A stretch of DNA of 64,000 nucleotides, taken from NCBI RefSeq assembly GCF_030525615.1, contig NZ_JAUNEJ010000004.1, positions 1-64,000 on the forward strand. Direction: 5' to 3'. The notes beneath the pieces were generated by a model. It worked only from the letters and a program-made list of their open reading frames with translations, did no database searches and had not been told where the DNA came from. Origin of the DNA: Cutibacterium sp. GTDB lineage: Bacteria > Actinomycetota > Actinomycetes > Propionibacteriales > Propionibacteriaceae. Position numbers and translations under genes: made by a program. This document shows, in pieces, positions 1 through 10,375 of this stretch (its first letter is position 1; each line of letters starts with the position of its first letter).

Positions 1-187
1 CCTCACCGACGCCAACGGCAAGGTCCTGGCCAAGGGTGTGTGCGGCGATCACGCCGAGATCACCACGGTGACTCCAACGCCGTCACCGTCGGTCAGCCCG
101 GCCCCGTCGGTCAGCCCGGCCCCGGCACCTACGAAGGTTCCGGTCAGCCTGACTCACCCCGGAGTCATGCCTCGCACTGGTGTGTGA
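1..187 (+). CDS. C-terminal end of a Pro/Ser-rich surface-type protein (5' end outside window)
   Basis: Only the last 61 codons are present, in the frame starting at base 2 and stopping with TGA at 185-187. A short segment with one Cys is followed by a low-complexity tail in which the unit PSVSPA occurs twice, encoded by a direct DNA repeat. The protein ends VMPRTGV. Such Pro-rich tails are typical of secreted or wall-associated actinobacterial proteins. The last residues resemble an LPxTG sorting motif, but the hydrophobic and basic tail needed for sortase is absent. The rho-independent terminator just downstream supports this stop as the true gene end. The catalytic or binding part lies off the window, so no function is given. 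Confidence 0.6.
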   Translation, partial: LTDANGKVLAKGVCGDHAEITTVTPTPSPSVSPAPSVSPAPAPTKVPVSLTHPGVMPRTGV

Positions 188-231
188 TGTCGAATCATGG
201 TGATCCGGTAAGGATCACCGCCGGCTAACAC

Positions 232-269
232 GACGGGGTGCCCTATCGCTGATGGGGCACCCCGTCTTT
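232..269 (+). terminator. Rho-independent terminator
   Basis: A perfect 12-bp stem (GACGGGGTGCCC at 232-243 pairing with 255-266) encloses an 11-nt loop and is followed by TTT. It lies 45 nt after the stop of the surface-type gene. The rest of 188-445 shows no plausible gene. Confidence 0.85.
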
Positions 270-433
270 GCATATATGCCACTTAGCCCCCGACACAGTC
301 CTCACCGGCCCATAACGGGCAGACGCTCCGACCACCACACCAATCCGCCCCGAATAAATCGTCCACGCGGGAGTGTGGCCTTTGAACGTACTTGGGCTTC
401 GCGATGCAACGTCATAGGTCCAGCTGTGTGTTT

Positions 434-439
434 TACACT
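434..439 (+). promoter_or_regulatory. -10 hexamer for a leaderless folP transcript
   Basis: TACACT ends exactly 6 nt before the GTG at 446, and no Shine-Dalgarno sequence precedes that GTG. No convincing -35 is visible. Confidence 0.45.
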
Positions 440-445
440 TCGATT

Positions 446-1294
446 GTGATCGCCGTTGACCCTTCAGACACCAACCCTCACCCTGCCCGTACCCTCGTCA
501 TGGGGGTCGTCAACGTCACTCCTAACTCTTTTTCTGATGGAGGCATGTGGGCGGATCCTGAAGTGGCCATTCGTCACGCCCGTGATCTCGTCGCTCAGGG
601 AGCCGACATTATTGACGTCGGTGGCGAATCCACTCGGCCGGGCGCCGCTCGCACCTTTGAGGACGAGGAATTGCACCGCGTCCTCCCGGTCGTCAAAGCG
701 CTGGCTTCCGACGGGGTTACCGTTTCTGTCGATACCATGCGTTCCTCTGTTGCGGAGGCTGTCGTTGAAGCTGGAGCCAGGATCGTGAACGACGTTTCCG
801 GAGGCAAAGCCGACCCAGAAATTCTCAACGTTGTCGCCGGTACCGGGGTTGACTACGTGCTTATGCATTGGCGTGGACAGTCGGCAACGATGCAGGGCCT
901 CATCCACTATGAGGATGTGGTCGCCGACGTCATCTCCGAGATTTCACAGCAGGTTGACGCGGCTCAGACTGCCGGCATTGAGCGCGAGCGGATCATCGTT
1001 GACCCCGGAATCGGTTTCTCTAAGACGACTGAGCAGAACTGGCAGCTCATCGACGCAGCGGATGTGTTCCAAAAAGAGTTTAAGGACCTCCGCGTGGTGT
1101 GGGGAGTTAGCCGCAAGCGCTTCCTCGGCGAACTCCTCGCTGATAACGGCCAGGACCGACCTGCCTTGGAGCGCGACGCCGGCACGATGGCTCTGTCGAC
1201 TTATTTCGCCCTCCATCATGCCTGGTGCGTGCGCACCCACGAGGTCCGCGCCAACCGCGACGCAATGGAGACCATCGCTCGTGTCCTCGCCTGA
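446..1294 (+). CDS. folP: Dihydropteroate synthase
   Basis: Condenses 6-hydroxymethyl-7,8-dihydropterin diphosphate with p-aminobenzoate to give dihydropteroate; it is the sulfonamide target. Both family signatures are present: MGVVNVTPNSFSDGG near residues 19-33 and DIIDVGGESTRPGA about 30 residues later. The C-terminal VWGVSRKRFLGEL segment fits the usual phosphate-binding end. With the GTG start the product is 282 aa, a normal length. I chose GTG 446 because TACACT lies 6 nt upstream; an in-frame ATG at 392 would add 18 residues that do not look like the family. It is followed by folB after 91 nt, starting a folate gene group. Confidence 0.93.
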   Translation: MIAVDPSDTNPHPARTLVMGVVNVTPNSFSDGGMWADPEVAIRHARDLVAQGADIIDVGGESTRPGAARTFEDEELHRVLPVVKALASDGVTVSVDTMRSSVAEAVVEAGARIVNDVSGGKADPEILNVVAGTGVDYVLMHWRGQSATMQGLIHYEDVVADVISEISQQVDAAQTAGIERERIIVDPGIGFSKTTEQNWQLIDAADVFQKEFKDLRVVWGVSRKRFLGELLADNGQDRPALERDAGTMALSTYFALHHAWCVRTHEVRANRDAMETIARVLA

Positions 1295-1373
1295 GGTGCG
1301 GTCCTGAGTTGGGGGCCTGAGTTCGAGTCCTCGTCTGAGGCTGCCGACCAAGCGGTGCTGACGAGTCGATGGG

Positions 1374-1379
1374 TAATCT
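1374..1379 (+). promoter_or_regulatory. -10 hexamer for a leaderless folB transcript
   Basis: TAATCT ends 6 nt before the folB ATG at 1386. There is no purine-rich ribosome binding site in between, so a leaderless transcript for folB-folK-DUF3180 is likely. Confidence 0.45.
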
Positions 1380-1385
1380 GCCGTC

Positions 1386-1748
1386 ATGACCGATGGACAG
1401 ATCACGTTGACCGGTATTCGTGCGCACGCAAACCATGGTGTCCTCGCCAGCGAGCGTGAGCTCGGTCAGCCCTTTATCGTTGACGCCACCCTCGATGTCG
1501 ATATGGACACCGACTCTGACGACCTCACCGAAGCCGTCAATTATGCGACCGTGGCACAGCAGGTGCTTAATGTCGTCGCCGGGGAGCCGGTGAACCTTAT
1601 CGAAACCCTGGCCGGCAGGATTGCCGATACCGTTCTTGCGATCAGTCCGCGAGTCCGTTGCGTCGAAATAACCGTCCACAAGCCACACGCCCCGGTCGGA
1701 GTGACCCTCGATGACGTGGCCGTGACGTGCCGAAAGGAGGCCGAGTGA
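1386..1748 (+). CDS. folB: Dihydroneopterin aldolase
   Basis: Converts 7,8-dihydroneopterin to 6-hydroxymethyl-7,8-dihydropterin and glycolaldehyde, the step before FolK. The 120-aa product has the usual length and family features: ITLTGIRAHANHGVL near the N-terminus, DLTEAVNYATVAQ in the middle (the Tyr is a conserved active-site residue) and the C-terminal VEITVHKPHAPV segment with the conserved Lys. Its stop overlaps the folK GTG by 4 nt, so the two are translationally coupled. The start rests on the TAATCT box 6 nt upstream. Confidence 0.93.
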   Translation: MTDGQITLTGIRAHANHGVLASERELGQPFIVDATLDVDMDTDSDDLTEAVNYATVAQQVLNVVAGEPVNLIETLAGRIADTVLAISPRVRCVEITVHKPHAPVGVTLDDVAVTCRKEAE

Positions 1749-2302
1749 AAACCGTCTTTAGTCTGGGGTCCAACGTCGGGGACTCATTTGCTCACCTTAG
1801 TGACGCCGTACGTCTCATTGCTGAAACCCCCGGGATTCGTGACGTCGTCGTCTCGCCTGTCTACGTCACGGCGCCCGTCGGGGGGGTCAAGCAGGACGAT
1901 TTCCTTAACGTCGTCGTTGTCGCCACCTCTGAGCTGCCCCCGCCGGTCCTGCTGGAACGCGCCCACGTCATCGAGGAGGTTCACGACCGTGAGCGCACTA
2001 TCCGGAATGGTCCGCGCACCCTCGACGTCGACCTCATCGTCGTTGGTACCGAGACCATCGGTACTGATGACCTCACCTTGCCCCACCCCCGCGCCCACGA
2101 GCGTGCCTTTGTCCTGGTGCCTTGGTTCGACGTCGACCCCGACGCGCAATTGCCCGGGTACGGCCCGATCGCCCCTCTGGTGGCTGCTTTTGATCCTGGC
2201 GATCTGGACGAGGCTGTTAAGCCTTATCCCCGCCAGATTGACGTGCCTGGTGTCACGAATGCGAGAAGATGGGATGAGACGCACGACGAGGAGGATGCAT
2301 GA
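1745..2302 (+). CDS. folK: 2-amino-4-hydroxy-6-hydroxymethyldihydropteridine pyrophosphokinase
   Basis: Transfers pyrophosphate from ATP to 6-hydroxymethyl-7,8-dihydropterin, giving the FolP substrate. The N-terminal FSLGSNVGDS and the signature GPRTLDVDLI near residue 95 identify the family, as does the late PHPRAHERAFVL segment. The length, 185 aa, is normal. The GTG start overlaps the end of folB and is preceded by a strong AAAGGAGG; a more upstream ATG at 1727 would be inside folB and has no such site. Its own stop overlaps the ATG of the next gene. Confidence 0.93.
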   Translation: MKTVFSLGSNVGDSFAHLSDAVRLIAETPGIRDVVVSPVYVTAPVGGVKQDDFLNVVVVATSELPPPVLLERAHVIEEVHDRERTIRNGPRTLDVDLIVVGTETIGTDDLTLPHPRAHERAFVLVPWFDVDPDAQLPGYGPIAPLVAAFDPGDLDEAVKPYPRQIDVPGVTNARRWDETHDEEDA

Positions 2303-2838
2303 CACGGAGCCTGCCACCCTACTGGGATGACGACCGGCGTCCCGACGACGGCGACGACCCTCAGGGCAATCTCGCTCCGACTGACTGGAAGACCATCATC
2401 GTGGCAGCCCTGTGTGGAGCTGCTCTGGGGTGGTTCGCGCTGAGTGTCTACAAGGTCAGTAACAGCACCGTTCCCATCCTGCCGTGGTCTCTTCCTCTGG
2501 TTGTGCTGGTCGCGGCCATCGCAACGTGGGGATATGCCAGAGTGTTTCGAGCCAAGGTCGTCGATCCAAAGCGCGAGGTTGAGGCGAATCAAGGTCTCGT
2601 CTCACTGGCTCTTGGAAAGGCGATCGCTCTGTCGGGTGCAGCCCTTGTCGGAGCGTGCATTGTGTACGTTCTCACCTACGTGTGGCACCTTGATATCCCT
2701 TACCCGAGACAGCGGACGATCGTCGGGGCGGTAACAGCAATCACCTGTGCGATTATGGCGTGGGCCGGGTGGTTTCTCGAGAATGCCTGCAAGGTCCCCA
2801 AAGGCCCCGAGGACCCCGACAAGCACCCCAAGAAGTGA
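2299..2838 (+). CDS. DUF3180 family membrane protein
   Basis: A 179-aa integral membrane protein with a polar, acidic N-terminus (about 30 residues), then about four hydrophobic segments starting near residues 32, 57, 108 and 138, and a charged C-terminal tail. It matches the actinobacterial DUF3180 family, which is regularly found straight after folK; its function is unknown. The ATG overlaps the folK stop (ATGA), so it is the last gene of the folate operon. Involvement in folate or pterin handling would be inference from context only. Confidence 0.8.
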   Translation: MTRSLPPYWDDDRRPDDGDDPQGNLAPTDWKTIIVAALCGAALGWFALSVYKVSNSTVPILPWSLPLVVLVAAIATWGYARVFRAKVVDPKREVEANQGLVSLALGKAIALSGAALVGACIVYVLTYVWHLDIPYPRQRTIVGAVTAITCAIMAWAGWFLENACKVPKGPEDPDKHPKK

Positions 2839-2921
2839 CGCGGCTATGAGATCGCGACTCGCCCGTGTTTAGTGCTTGACCAAAGGTCCAATGGGGCTAT
2901 ACACGTCAGCGTCTCGCACGG

Positions 2922-2927
2922 TATGAT
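2922..2927 (+). promoter_or_regulatory. -10 hexamer before the coiled-coil membrane protein gene
   Basis: TATGAT ends 7 nt before a GTG at 2935. An alternative ATG start at 2923 would lie inside this hexamer. Confidence 0.4.
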
Positions 2928-2934
2928 TAACCGC

Positions 2935-3600
2935 GTGAGCGGCGTGCATGATCTCAAACGGGTTGAAAAGGACAGTGGCGAGCGCAAGGGCGTACTCGTC
3001 ATTCTTATCGTGGCGACAGTCGTTGCCATCGCCTGCGGAGTGATTCCTTCCATTTGGGCGGCCCGAGCGGGTGTGCTTGTGGCCCTCGTCGGAGCATGGG
3101 TTTCGGTGTTCATGGCGTGGCGTCAGGTGGATGCCATGCGCCGGATGCACTATGACGCCCTCAAGGAACTTCGACACGCTGCCTCCGAGCAGGAAAAGCG
3201 TCACCATGCCGAGTCCATGGAGATGATCGACACCTTCTCGCGCCGTGTCGGGTCTATCTCAAAGGCACTGGCTGATACTCGCGCCAAGCTGGATCGTGCT
3301 GAGACCGAGCTGTCAACTCTCCGAGGGGACAAGGCCGCTCTGCAATACAAGGTCACCGCTGGTAACAAGAAAGTCACCTCCCTCGAGATGCACATCGCGG
3401 AGCTGGAGACCGAGCTTGACACATTGCTTGCTGAAGGGCGCTCGGGGCGTCTCGGAGCGCTGCGTACCGTCACTGATGCGGGAGTCCCCACCGCCGACGA
3501 GATCTGGGAACGTGGTAACGACGCGACCATTGCTGATCTCTCCCGCGTCGCCTTCCCCCGTCTGTCTGAGGAGACTCGCGTAACTCGTCGCCAGGCCTGA
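2935..3600 (+). CDS. Membrane-anchored coiled-coil protein, function unknown
   Basis: The 221-aa product has two adjacent hydrophobic segments near the N-terminus (about residues 20-40 and 44-62), then a long charged helical stretch (about 70-185) rich in Lys, Glu, Ala and Leu with heptad-like spacing, and a short C-terminal region. This is the layout of small actinobacterial membrane proteins with a cytoplasmic coiled coil. I do not recognise a named family. GTG 2935 was chosen for its position 7 nt after TATGAT; ATG 2923 is the alternative. A perfect bidirectional terminator follows and separates it from the convergent gene. Confidence 0.7.
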   Translation: MSGVHDLKRVEKDSGERKGVLVILIVATVVAIACGVIPSIWAARAGVLVALVGAWVSVFMAWRQVDAMRRMHYDALKELRHAASEQEKRHHAESMEMIDTFSRRVGSISKALADTRAKLDRAETELSTLRGDKAALQYKVTAGNKKVTSLEMHIAELETELDTLLAEGRSGRLGALRTVTDAGVPTADEIWERGNDATIADLSRVAFPRLSEETRVTRRQA

Positions 3601-3619
3601 TATTTAGTTGCCCAAACGT

Positions 3620-3654
3620 CATGTGGGGTCCAGCATTCCGCTGGACCCCACATG
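3620..3654. terminator. Bidirectional hairpin terminator
   Basis: A perfect 14-bp stem (CATGTGGGGTCCAG pairing with 3641-3654) with a 7-nt loop lies between two convergent genes. The T-tails are short and mixed on both sides. Confidence 0.75.
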
Positions 3655-3684
3655 TGTTGTCTGAAGAGTGTCTAGTCCGCGTCG

Positions 3685-4956
3685 CTACTTGTCCAGGTCT
3701 CCTAAGGTCCATCCAAGGGATGCGATAGTGGCCTCGACGTCGCAGGTACGGGTACCCGGTAGGACGGCTTCCAGGGTTTGGACGTTGGCAAAGGTGGGGG
3801 TTCGCAGCGCCAATCGCCACGGCGTCGTGCTGCCGCGAGATTCCAGCAGGTATCCAGCGCGTCCCCAGGGGGCCTCCATAGCGGTCCAGGTGCGCCCGCG
3901 AGGAACCTTGATGACCGTTGGCAGACGAGTCTCCAACGGCCCTTCCAGGCCTGGCAGGCGGTCCAGAATTTGACGACACAGGCTTGACGACACCGTCACA
4001 TCGTCGCACAGGGCCGCCAGCCGGGAGTAAGCGTCCCCTTGGGGCCTGCGAGCGATCTCAGGCCAGCTCAGTTCGGTGTAGACGGGGGAAGCCTTGCGAG
4101 TGTCTAGGTCGATTCCGCTGGCTCGGGAAACGGGTCCTGAAAGGCCGTAGGCGTCAACCATGGGTGGGTCGATGACAGCGACGTCGCGGATGTCGGTGGC
4201 AGTATCGAGGATTTCGCGCAGCCGGGGGAGAAGGGCGTCAGTCTCGTCGAGCCATGTTCGTAGGTCTGGGCACCATTCCTGTTCCGGGCGGATCTTGACT
4301 CCTCCGATCCGTGTGACCATGGGATGAATACGGTTTCCGGAACATGATTGCCAGATCGTTCGAGATTTTTCGACCGTGGACGCAATCTGATTCTCAAGTA
4401 CTTCGTCATCACAGTGATGGCCCAGCCATGACAAAAATGAGATGTGTGAGGTGATTCTGCTGAACTCTGTGAGCAGGGTTCGTATCCATGTCACCCGGGC
4501 CGGTACGGTAATCCCCATCGCCTCTTCGATGACATGTGCTGCGCCTGTCTCACCGATGAAAGGTGCCGTCCAGTCATGGCGTGATGCGAGCATGGGAATC
4601 TGCCGATAATCACGAACTTCGAACAGTTTTTCATCCCCGCGATGAAGGTGGCCAACATCCACTTGTGCGGACGTGACAACATCGCCGTCGACGGTTGTGG
4701 CAATACTGACCAGGCCTGGTCTTGTCGGGTGCAGATGCCCCAGATCAAGCTGGATCACCTCATATTCCCCGCCAGATTCCCCATGTGGAGTTTCTGCCGC
4801 AGTACTCGCCATCATCGATCCGACGACGAACAAGATCTTTCGCGTGGAACTGAACACACCTTGAGGATGCCTCATTGCGCGTCCAGATGCATCTCCAAGA
4901 CCCTCATTCGATAAAAAGAACAGAAGTCGCCTTGTGATTTTCTGTGCGATGAACAT
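3685..4956 (-). CDS. Orphan NuoD-like (complex I 49-kDa subunit family) protein
   Basis: The protein aligns by eye with the quinone-side 49-kDa subunit of NADH:quinone oxidoreductase and group 4 hydrogenase large subunits: LDLGHLHPTRPGLV, VDVGHLHRGDEKL, a segment equivalent to the DRMDY region that here reads SRHDWTAPFIGE, then TEFSRITSHISFLSW and, near the end, PRGRTWTAMEAPWGRAGYLL. No other nuo gene lies in the window. The GPQHPSTHG motif is degenerate and the DRMDY-type motif is altered, so catalytic function in a normal complex I is doubtful. The start is uncertain: ATG at 4956 gives 423 aa with an odd leader, ATG at 4875 gives 396 aa. It is divergent from lsr2. Confidence 0.75.
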   Translation of the reverse strand: MFIAQKITRRLLFFLSNEGLGDASGRAMRHPQGVFSSTRKILFVVGSMMASTAAETPHGESGGEYEVIQLDLGHLHPTRPGLVSIATTVDGDVVTSAQVDVGHLHRGDEKLFEVRDYRQIPMLASRHDWTAPFIGETGAAHVIEEAMGITVPARVTWIRTLLTEFSRITSHISFLSWLGHHCDDEVLENQIASTVEKSRTIWQSCSGNRIHPMVTRIGGVKIRPEQEWCPDLRTWLDETDALLPRLREILDTATDIRDVAVIDPPMVDAYGLSGPVSRASGIDLDTRKASPVYTELSWPEIARRPQGDAYSRLAALCDDVTVSSSLCRQILDRLPGLEGPLETRLPTVIKVPRGRTWTAMEAPWGRAGYLLESRGSTTPWRLALRTPTFANVQTLEAVLPGTRTCDVEATIASLGWTLGDLDK

Positions 4957-5006
4957 AAACTGTGGTTCAAAAGCCGAAGTTACGGCGCAAGGTTGAAAGG
5001 AATGCT

Positions 5007-5324
5007 ATGGCCCAGCGTGTGCGTGTTGATCTTGTCGATGACGTGGATGGAAGCCCTGCTGAGGAATCCGTCATTTTTGGCCTCGACGGTGTCAACTATG
5101 TGATTGACCTGTCCGCAGAGAACGCCTCGAAGCTGCGCGATGATCTGTCCAAGTGGACCTCGAATGCTCGACGCACCGGAGGTCGTCGCACCCGTGGGCA
5201 TCGCCCCACCGGCGGCCCGACCGCCAATGAGGTTCGTCAGTGGGCCAAAGGACAGGGCTACGAGGTCTCGGAGCGTGGCCGCGTCTCCAATGAGATCCGT
5301 GCGGCCTACGATCGTGCTCACTGA
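5007..5324 (+). CDS. lsr2: Lsr2 family nucleoid-associated protein
   Basis: Lsr2 bridges AT-rich DNA and silences acquired genes, as H-NS does in Gram-negatives. The 105-aa product has the N-terminal beta-hairpin dimerisation region with VDLVDDVDGSPAEESV and FGLDGVNYVIDLS, a basic linker rich in Arg and Gly, and the C-terminal DNA-binding domain with RQWAKGQGYEVSERGRV, containing the RGR minor-groove motif near residues 91-93. ATG 5007 has GAAAGGA at the right spacing. A terminator follows, so it is monocistronic. The AT-rich island near 14 kb is an obvious candidate target, which is inference. Confidence 0.93.
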   Translation: MAQRVRVDLVDDVDGSPAEESVIFGLDGVNYVIDLSAENASKLRDDLSKWTSNARRTGGRRTRGHRPTGGPTANEVRQWAKGQGYEVSERGRVSNEIRAAYDRAH

Positions 5325-5358
5325 TCCCAGTTATGTGATCGCCTGACAAGGCGGGGGC

Positions 5359-5386
5359 GACGCCGGAGCGATAAAGCTCCGGCGTC
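5359..5386 (+). terminator. Hairpin terminator after lsr2
   Basis: GACGCCGGAGC (5359-5369) pairs perfectly with 5376-5386 around a 6-nt GATAAA loop. The tail GTGCTGTT is only partly T-rich. Confidence 0.7.
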
Positions 5387-5431
5387 GTGCTGTTCCGTGC
5401 GGGACGTGCTGTTTTGTCCAGGTTGTGCCAG

Positions 5432-5442
5432 CGGCGTAAGCG
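5432..5442 (+). promoter_or_regulatory. Possible ClgR-type operator upstream of clpC
   Basis: CGGCGTAAGCG matches 9 of 11 positions of the actinobacterial ClgR core CGCYNANRGCG. ClgR is a known activator of clp genes in actinobacteria. A TAGACT hexamer at 5472-5477 could be the -10. Position and motif are suggestive only. Confidence 0.25.
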
Positions 5443-5599
5443 GGTATCACAGATCTGTCGTCGGCGGTTATTAGACTGATGACACAGACTGGCGGTTCAG
5501 TGCCGTCGGTTGGTTGCATGAAGGTTTCACGCGACCGAGGGTGGATCTTTCTGCCGGTGTTTGCCGGTGGTCGGTCTGCTCCACATACGAGGAGAGTTC

Positions 5600-8128
<2,529 letters not shown>

Positions 8129-8151
8129 GACTGATCGGCAGAGCTAAATGT

Positions 8152-8183
8152 TGTGGCCCGGCGCACGTGAGCGTCGGGCCACA
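8152..8183. terminator. Hairpin terminator after clpC
   Basis: TGTGGCCCG (8152-8160) pairs with CGGGCCACA (8175-8183); the loop is 14 nt and can pair further internally. It lies between convergent clpC and the DUF2891 gene. The following AATCTGT is a weak tail. Nothing else is recognised in 8184-8369. Confidence 0.6.
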
Positions 8184-8369
8184 AATCTGTATCGCGCCGG
8201 TGCGGTTCGCCTAGATGTAGTTGTTCTGCCGGGCGCAACTGCACGGCGGGGGAACCCGATCGCCATGCCGTCGCCCCCCACACTCTCGTTAGCGAAGAGT
8301 CCGTTTCATGGCAGAGCGGCTGCCGGTTGTAGTGACATCTGCGGATCCCCGGGCATCACGGGTGCGCTT

Positions 8370-9392
8370 TCACGCCAAGACAGCCTGGAGGGCGAAGGAC
8401 ACCAGCCAGTGGGTGGACATGAAGTCGCCATCGGTGATCTGAGAGGCCACCTCGTCGAGCTGACGATCAGTGGCGGCCTCGACCCGATGACGAGCGTCGT
8501 CGGCAAGCCAGCTAGAGAGCACTCGCAGCTGCCAGGCACGCGACAAGCTCAGCCCATACAGGTGGGCGAGCTTGCCGTCAGTGCCGTCGGTCACTTCAGG
8601 TACGTCCAGGAGGTTGTCGTCAGCTTGTCCTAACCGCGGCAGGAACGTGTGGAGCCATCTGGCGAACTCATCAGGGCGACCTTCGATGTCGTACACCCGC
8701 GCCATGAGGTGCGCTTCGCTCAACGCCGCCGATAGGAAGTCATTGCCGCTGGGTTCCCAGGACGACGGATAGTCGGTGTCGTCGTCGAAGAAGCGGTGGG
8801 AATGCTCGACGACGGCACCGACGACGTCGCTGCGTCCCAGGGATTGAGCGGCGTCGAGGCACAGGCCAATACCGAATGCGGTGTTGTCATGGGTACCAGT
8901 GCGTACTGGAAAGGTCATCGTCGGCAGCCAGTCCAGCAGGTTGTCGAAGATCTGGCGTCCGACGATCCGAGTCGCGGACGCCCACTCCGGCGAATTGCTC
9001 GTCATGGTGGCCAGCGCTGAACACTTGGCGGACAACAGAGCTGCCCATCCCCACCCGTAAGGACGTTCGTAGCCGCGATGAACCCGCAGGTACTCCGCCT
9101 CCACCTGAGCGTTCTCATGGGTTAGGCGCGCGTTAAGAAGGTCAACCAGGCCGTCGGTGGTTTCGCGATCAATCGACTGACGGGCGTTTTCGAGGAGGGT
9201 GAGGGCTGACCACTGCATGTGAGCCGAGGAATGCCAGTCCAGACAGCCATGAAAACACGGGTGGAGGCGCCACGGCGTGACATCGACATCAGTAGGTCCC
9301 TGGGACTGGTGGGCCGATCCCCACGGGAAAGGCCGTTGAAGGCCGTCAATGATCGTCGTGGCCCATCCTTGGGCGTAATCGTCAAGGATCAC
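8370..9392 (-). CDS. DUF2891 family protein
   Basis: The 340-aa product is rich in Trp, His and Asp and matches the DUF2891 family by LHPCFHGCLDWHSSAHMQW near the N-terminus, ERPYGWGWAALLSAKC in the middle and FDDDTDYPSSWEPSGNDF later. The fold is probably an alpha/alpha barrel of glycosidase type, but the activity is not known. The GTG start (9390-9392) overlaps the stop of the upstream DUF979 gene by 4 nt, which sets the start firmly and makes this the last gene of a three-gene operon. The divergent operon encodes 5-oxoprolinase, so a role in 5-oxoproline or peptide use is plausible. Confidence 0.8.
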   Translation of the reverse strand: MILDDYAQGWATTIIDGLQRPFPWGSAHQSQGPTDVDVTPWRLHPCFHGCLDWHSSAHMQWSALTLLENARQSIDRETTDGLVDLLNARLTHENAQVEAEYLRVHRGYERPYGWGWAALLSAKCSALATMTSNSPEWASATRIVGRQIFDNLLDWLPTMTFPVRTGTHDNTAFGIGLCLDAAQSLGRSDVVGAVVEHSHRFFDDDTDYPSSWEPSGNDFLSAALSEAHLMARVYDIEGRPDEFARWLHTFLPRLGQADDNLLDVPEVTDGTDGKLAHLYGLSLSRAWQLRVLSSWLADDARHRVEAATDRQLDEVASQITDGDFMSTHWLVSFALQAVLA

Positions 9393-10375
9393 AGCAAACC
9401 TCCTGGGAAGCAGCACAGGTACATGATGAGAATGTTGCACAACAGCAACGGAACAGCGGTGGGAATCTGAGCCTTAATAGGACCATAGCTGTCGTCAAGC
9501 TCAAGTAGCGCTGCGGGGACCAGATTGAAGTTCGCGGCCATCGGGGTACACAATGTTCCGCAGAATCCAGCCAACATGCCGATCGCGAAGATGGCAGCCA
9601 TGTTGCCATCGAAGTGCTGAATGAGTAGTGGCCAACCGATGGCAGCCGTCATCACCGGGAATGCCGCAAAGGCGTTGCCCATGATGAGAGTGAACAAAGC
9701 CATGCCAATGCAATACACGCACACTGCGGCAAATAGGCTTCCCGACGGCAGAATCCACGAGATAATGCGCCCCACCGCATCGCCGACCCCGGCGTTGTTG
9801 AACAGGGTGCCCAAAGTTGCCAAGAACTGCGGCAGGATCGCAGCCCAGCCGATATGACCGACCAGCCGGTCGCCTTCCTTGAAAGGCACCATGGGGGAGC
9901 GCACCTTGAACATCATCATGGCGACGACCAGAGCGATTAGTGAGGCCGCTCCCAACCCGATGATGGTAGCCATGCCGGTCTCCAACAGCGGATTCCCATC
10001 AAAGGACAGGTCGCGCATACCGGCCACAGCAAAGATCGCGGCGATGATCGGAATGGTGAGCGCGGGCACAAAGAGCTTGTTGCCGAACTTGTCGGAGAGC
10101 TTCTCCCGTTGTGCGTCCGTGGTGGTTTCGGTGGATCCTCTCCCTGGGAAGCCACACGCTGCCAGTACTGCAAGCAGCAGCACGGCAATACCTTCTACCA
10201 GAGCAGGCGCGGTCTTGTTGACGACGAAGGTGCCGTATCCGAAGCAGAAGGCCATGATTGCCCAGAAGGCTGCTGACCCAAACCGTTTCTTGTCATCGCG
10301 ATCGCGCAGCCGAATGACCGCGATGATGAGGAAGAGAATCCCGCACAGCCAGTAGAACCATTCCACCTTTATCAT
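9389..10375 (-). CDS. DUF979 family membrane protein, probable 5-oxoproline transporter subunit
   Basis: A 328-aa protein with about nine or ten hydrophobic segments covering most of its length. It belongs to the DUF979 family, which is nearly always paired with DUF969. Comparative genomics has linked the pair to 5-oxoprolinase genes and suggested that they form a 5-oxoproline permease; that is established association, not proven transport. Its ATG overlaps the DUF969 stop (ATGA) and its stop overlaps the DUF2891 GTG, so the three genes are translationally coupled. Confidence 0.82.
   Translation of the reverse strand: MIKVEWFYWLCGILFLIIAVIRLRDRDDKKRFGSAAFWAIMAFCFGYGTFVVNKTAPALVEGIAVLLLAVLAACGFPGRGSTETTTDAQREKLSDKFGNKLFVPALTIPIIAAIFAVAGMRDLSFDGNPLLETGMATIIGLGAASLIALVVAMMMFKVRSPMVPFKEGDRLVGHIGWAAILPQFLATLGTLFNNAGVGDAVGRIISWILPSGSLFAAVCVYCIGMALFTLIMGNAFAAFPVMTAAIGWPLLIQHFDGNMAAIFAIGMLAGFCGTLCTPMAANFNLVPAALLELDDSYGPIKAQIPTAVPLLLCNILIMYLCCFPGGLL

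Noticed and set aside
40..228. Plus-strand frame rich in GQPGP repeats
   Set aside because: It is another frame of the PSVSPA repeat coding region; the frame ending at 187 has a plausible protein sequence and a terminator after it.
1300..1345. GTTCGAGTCC, a tRNA T-arm-like sequence
   Set aside because: No acceptor stem, anticodon arm or D-arm could be folded around it; chance match.
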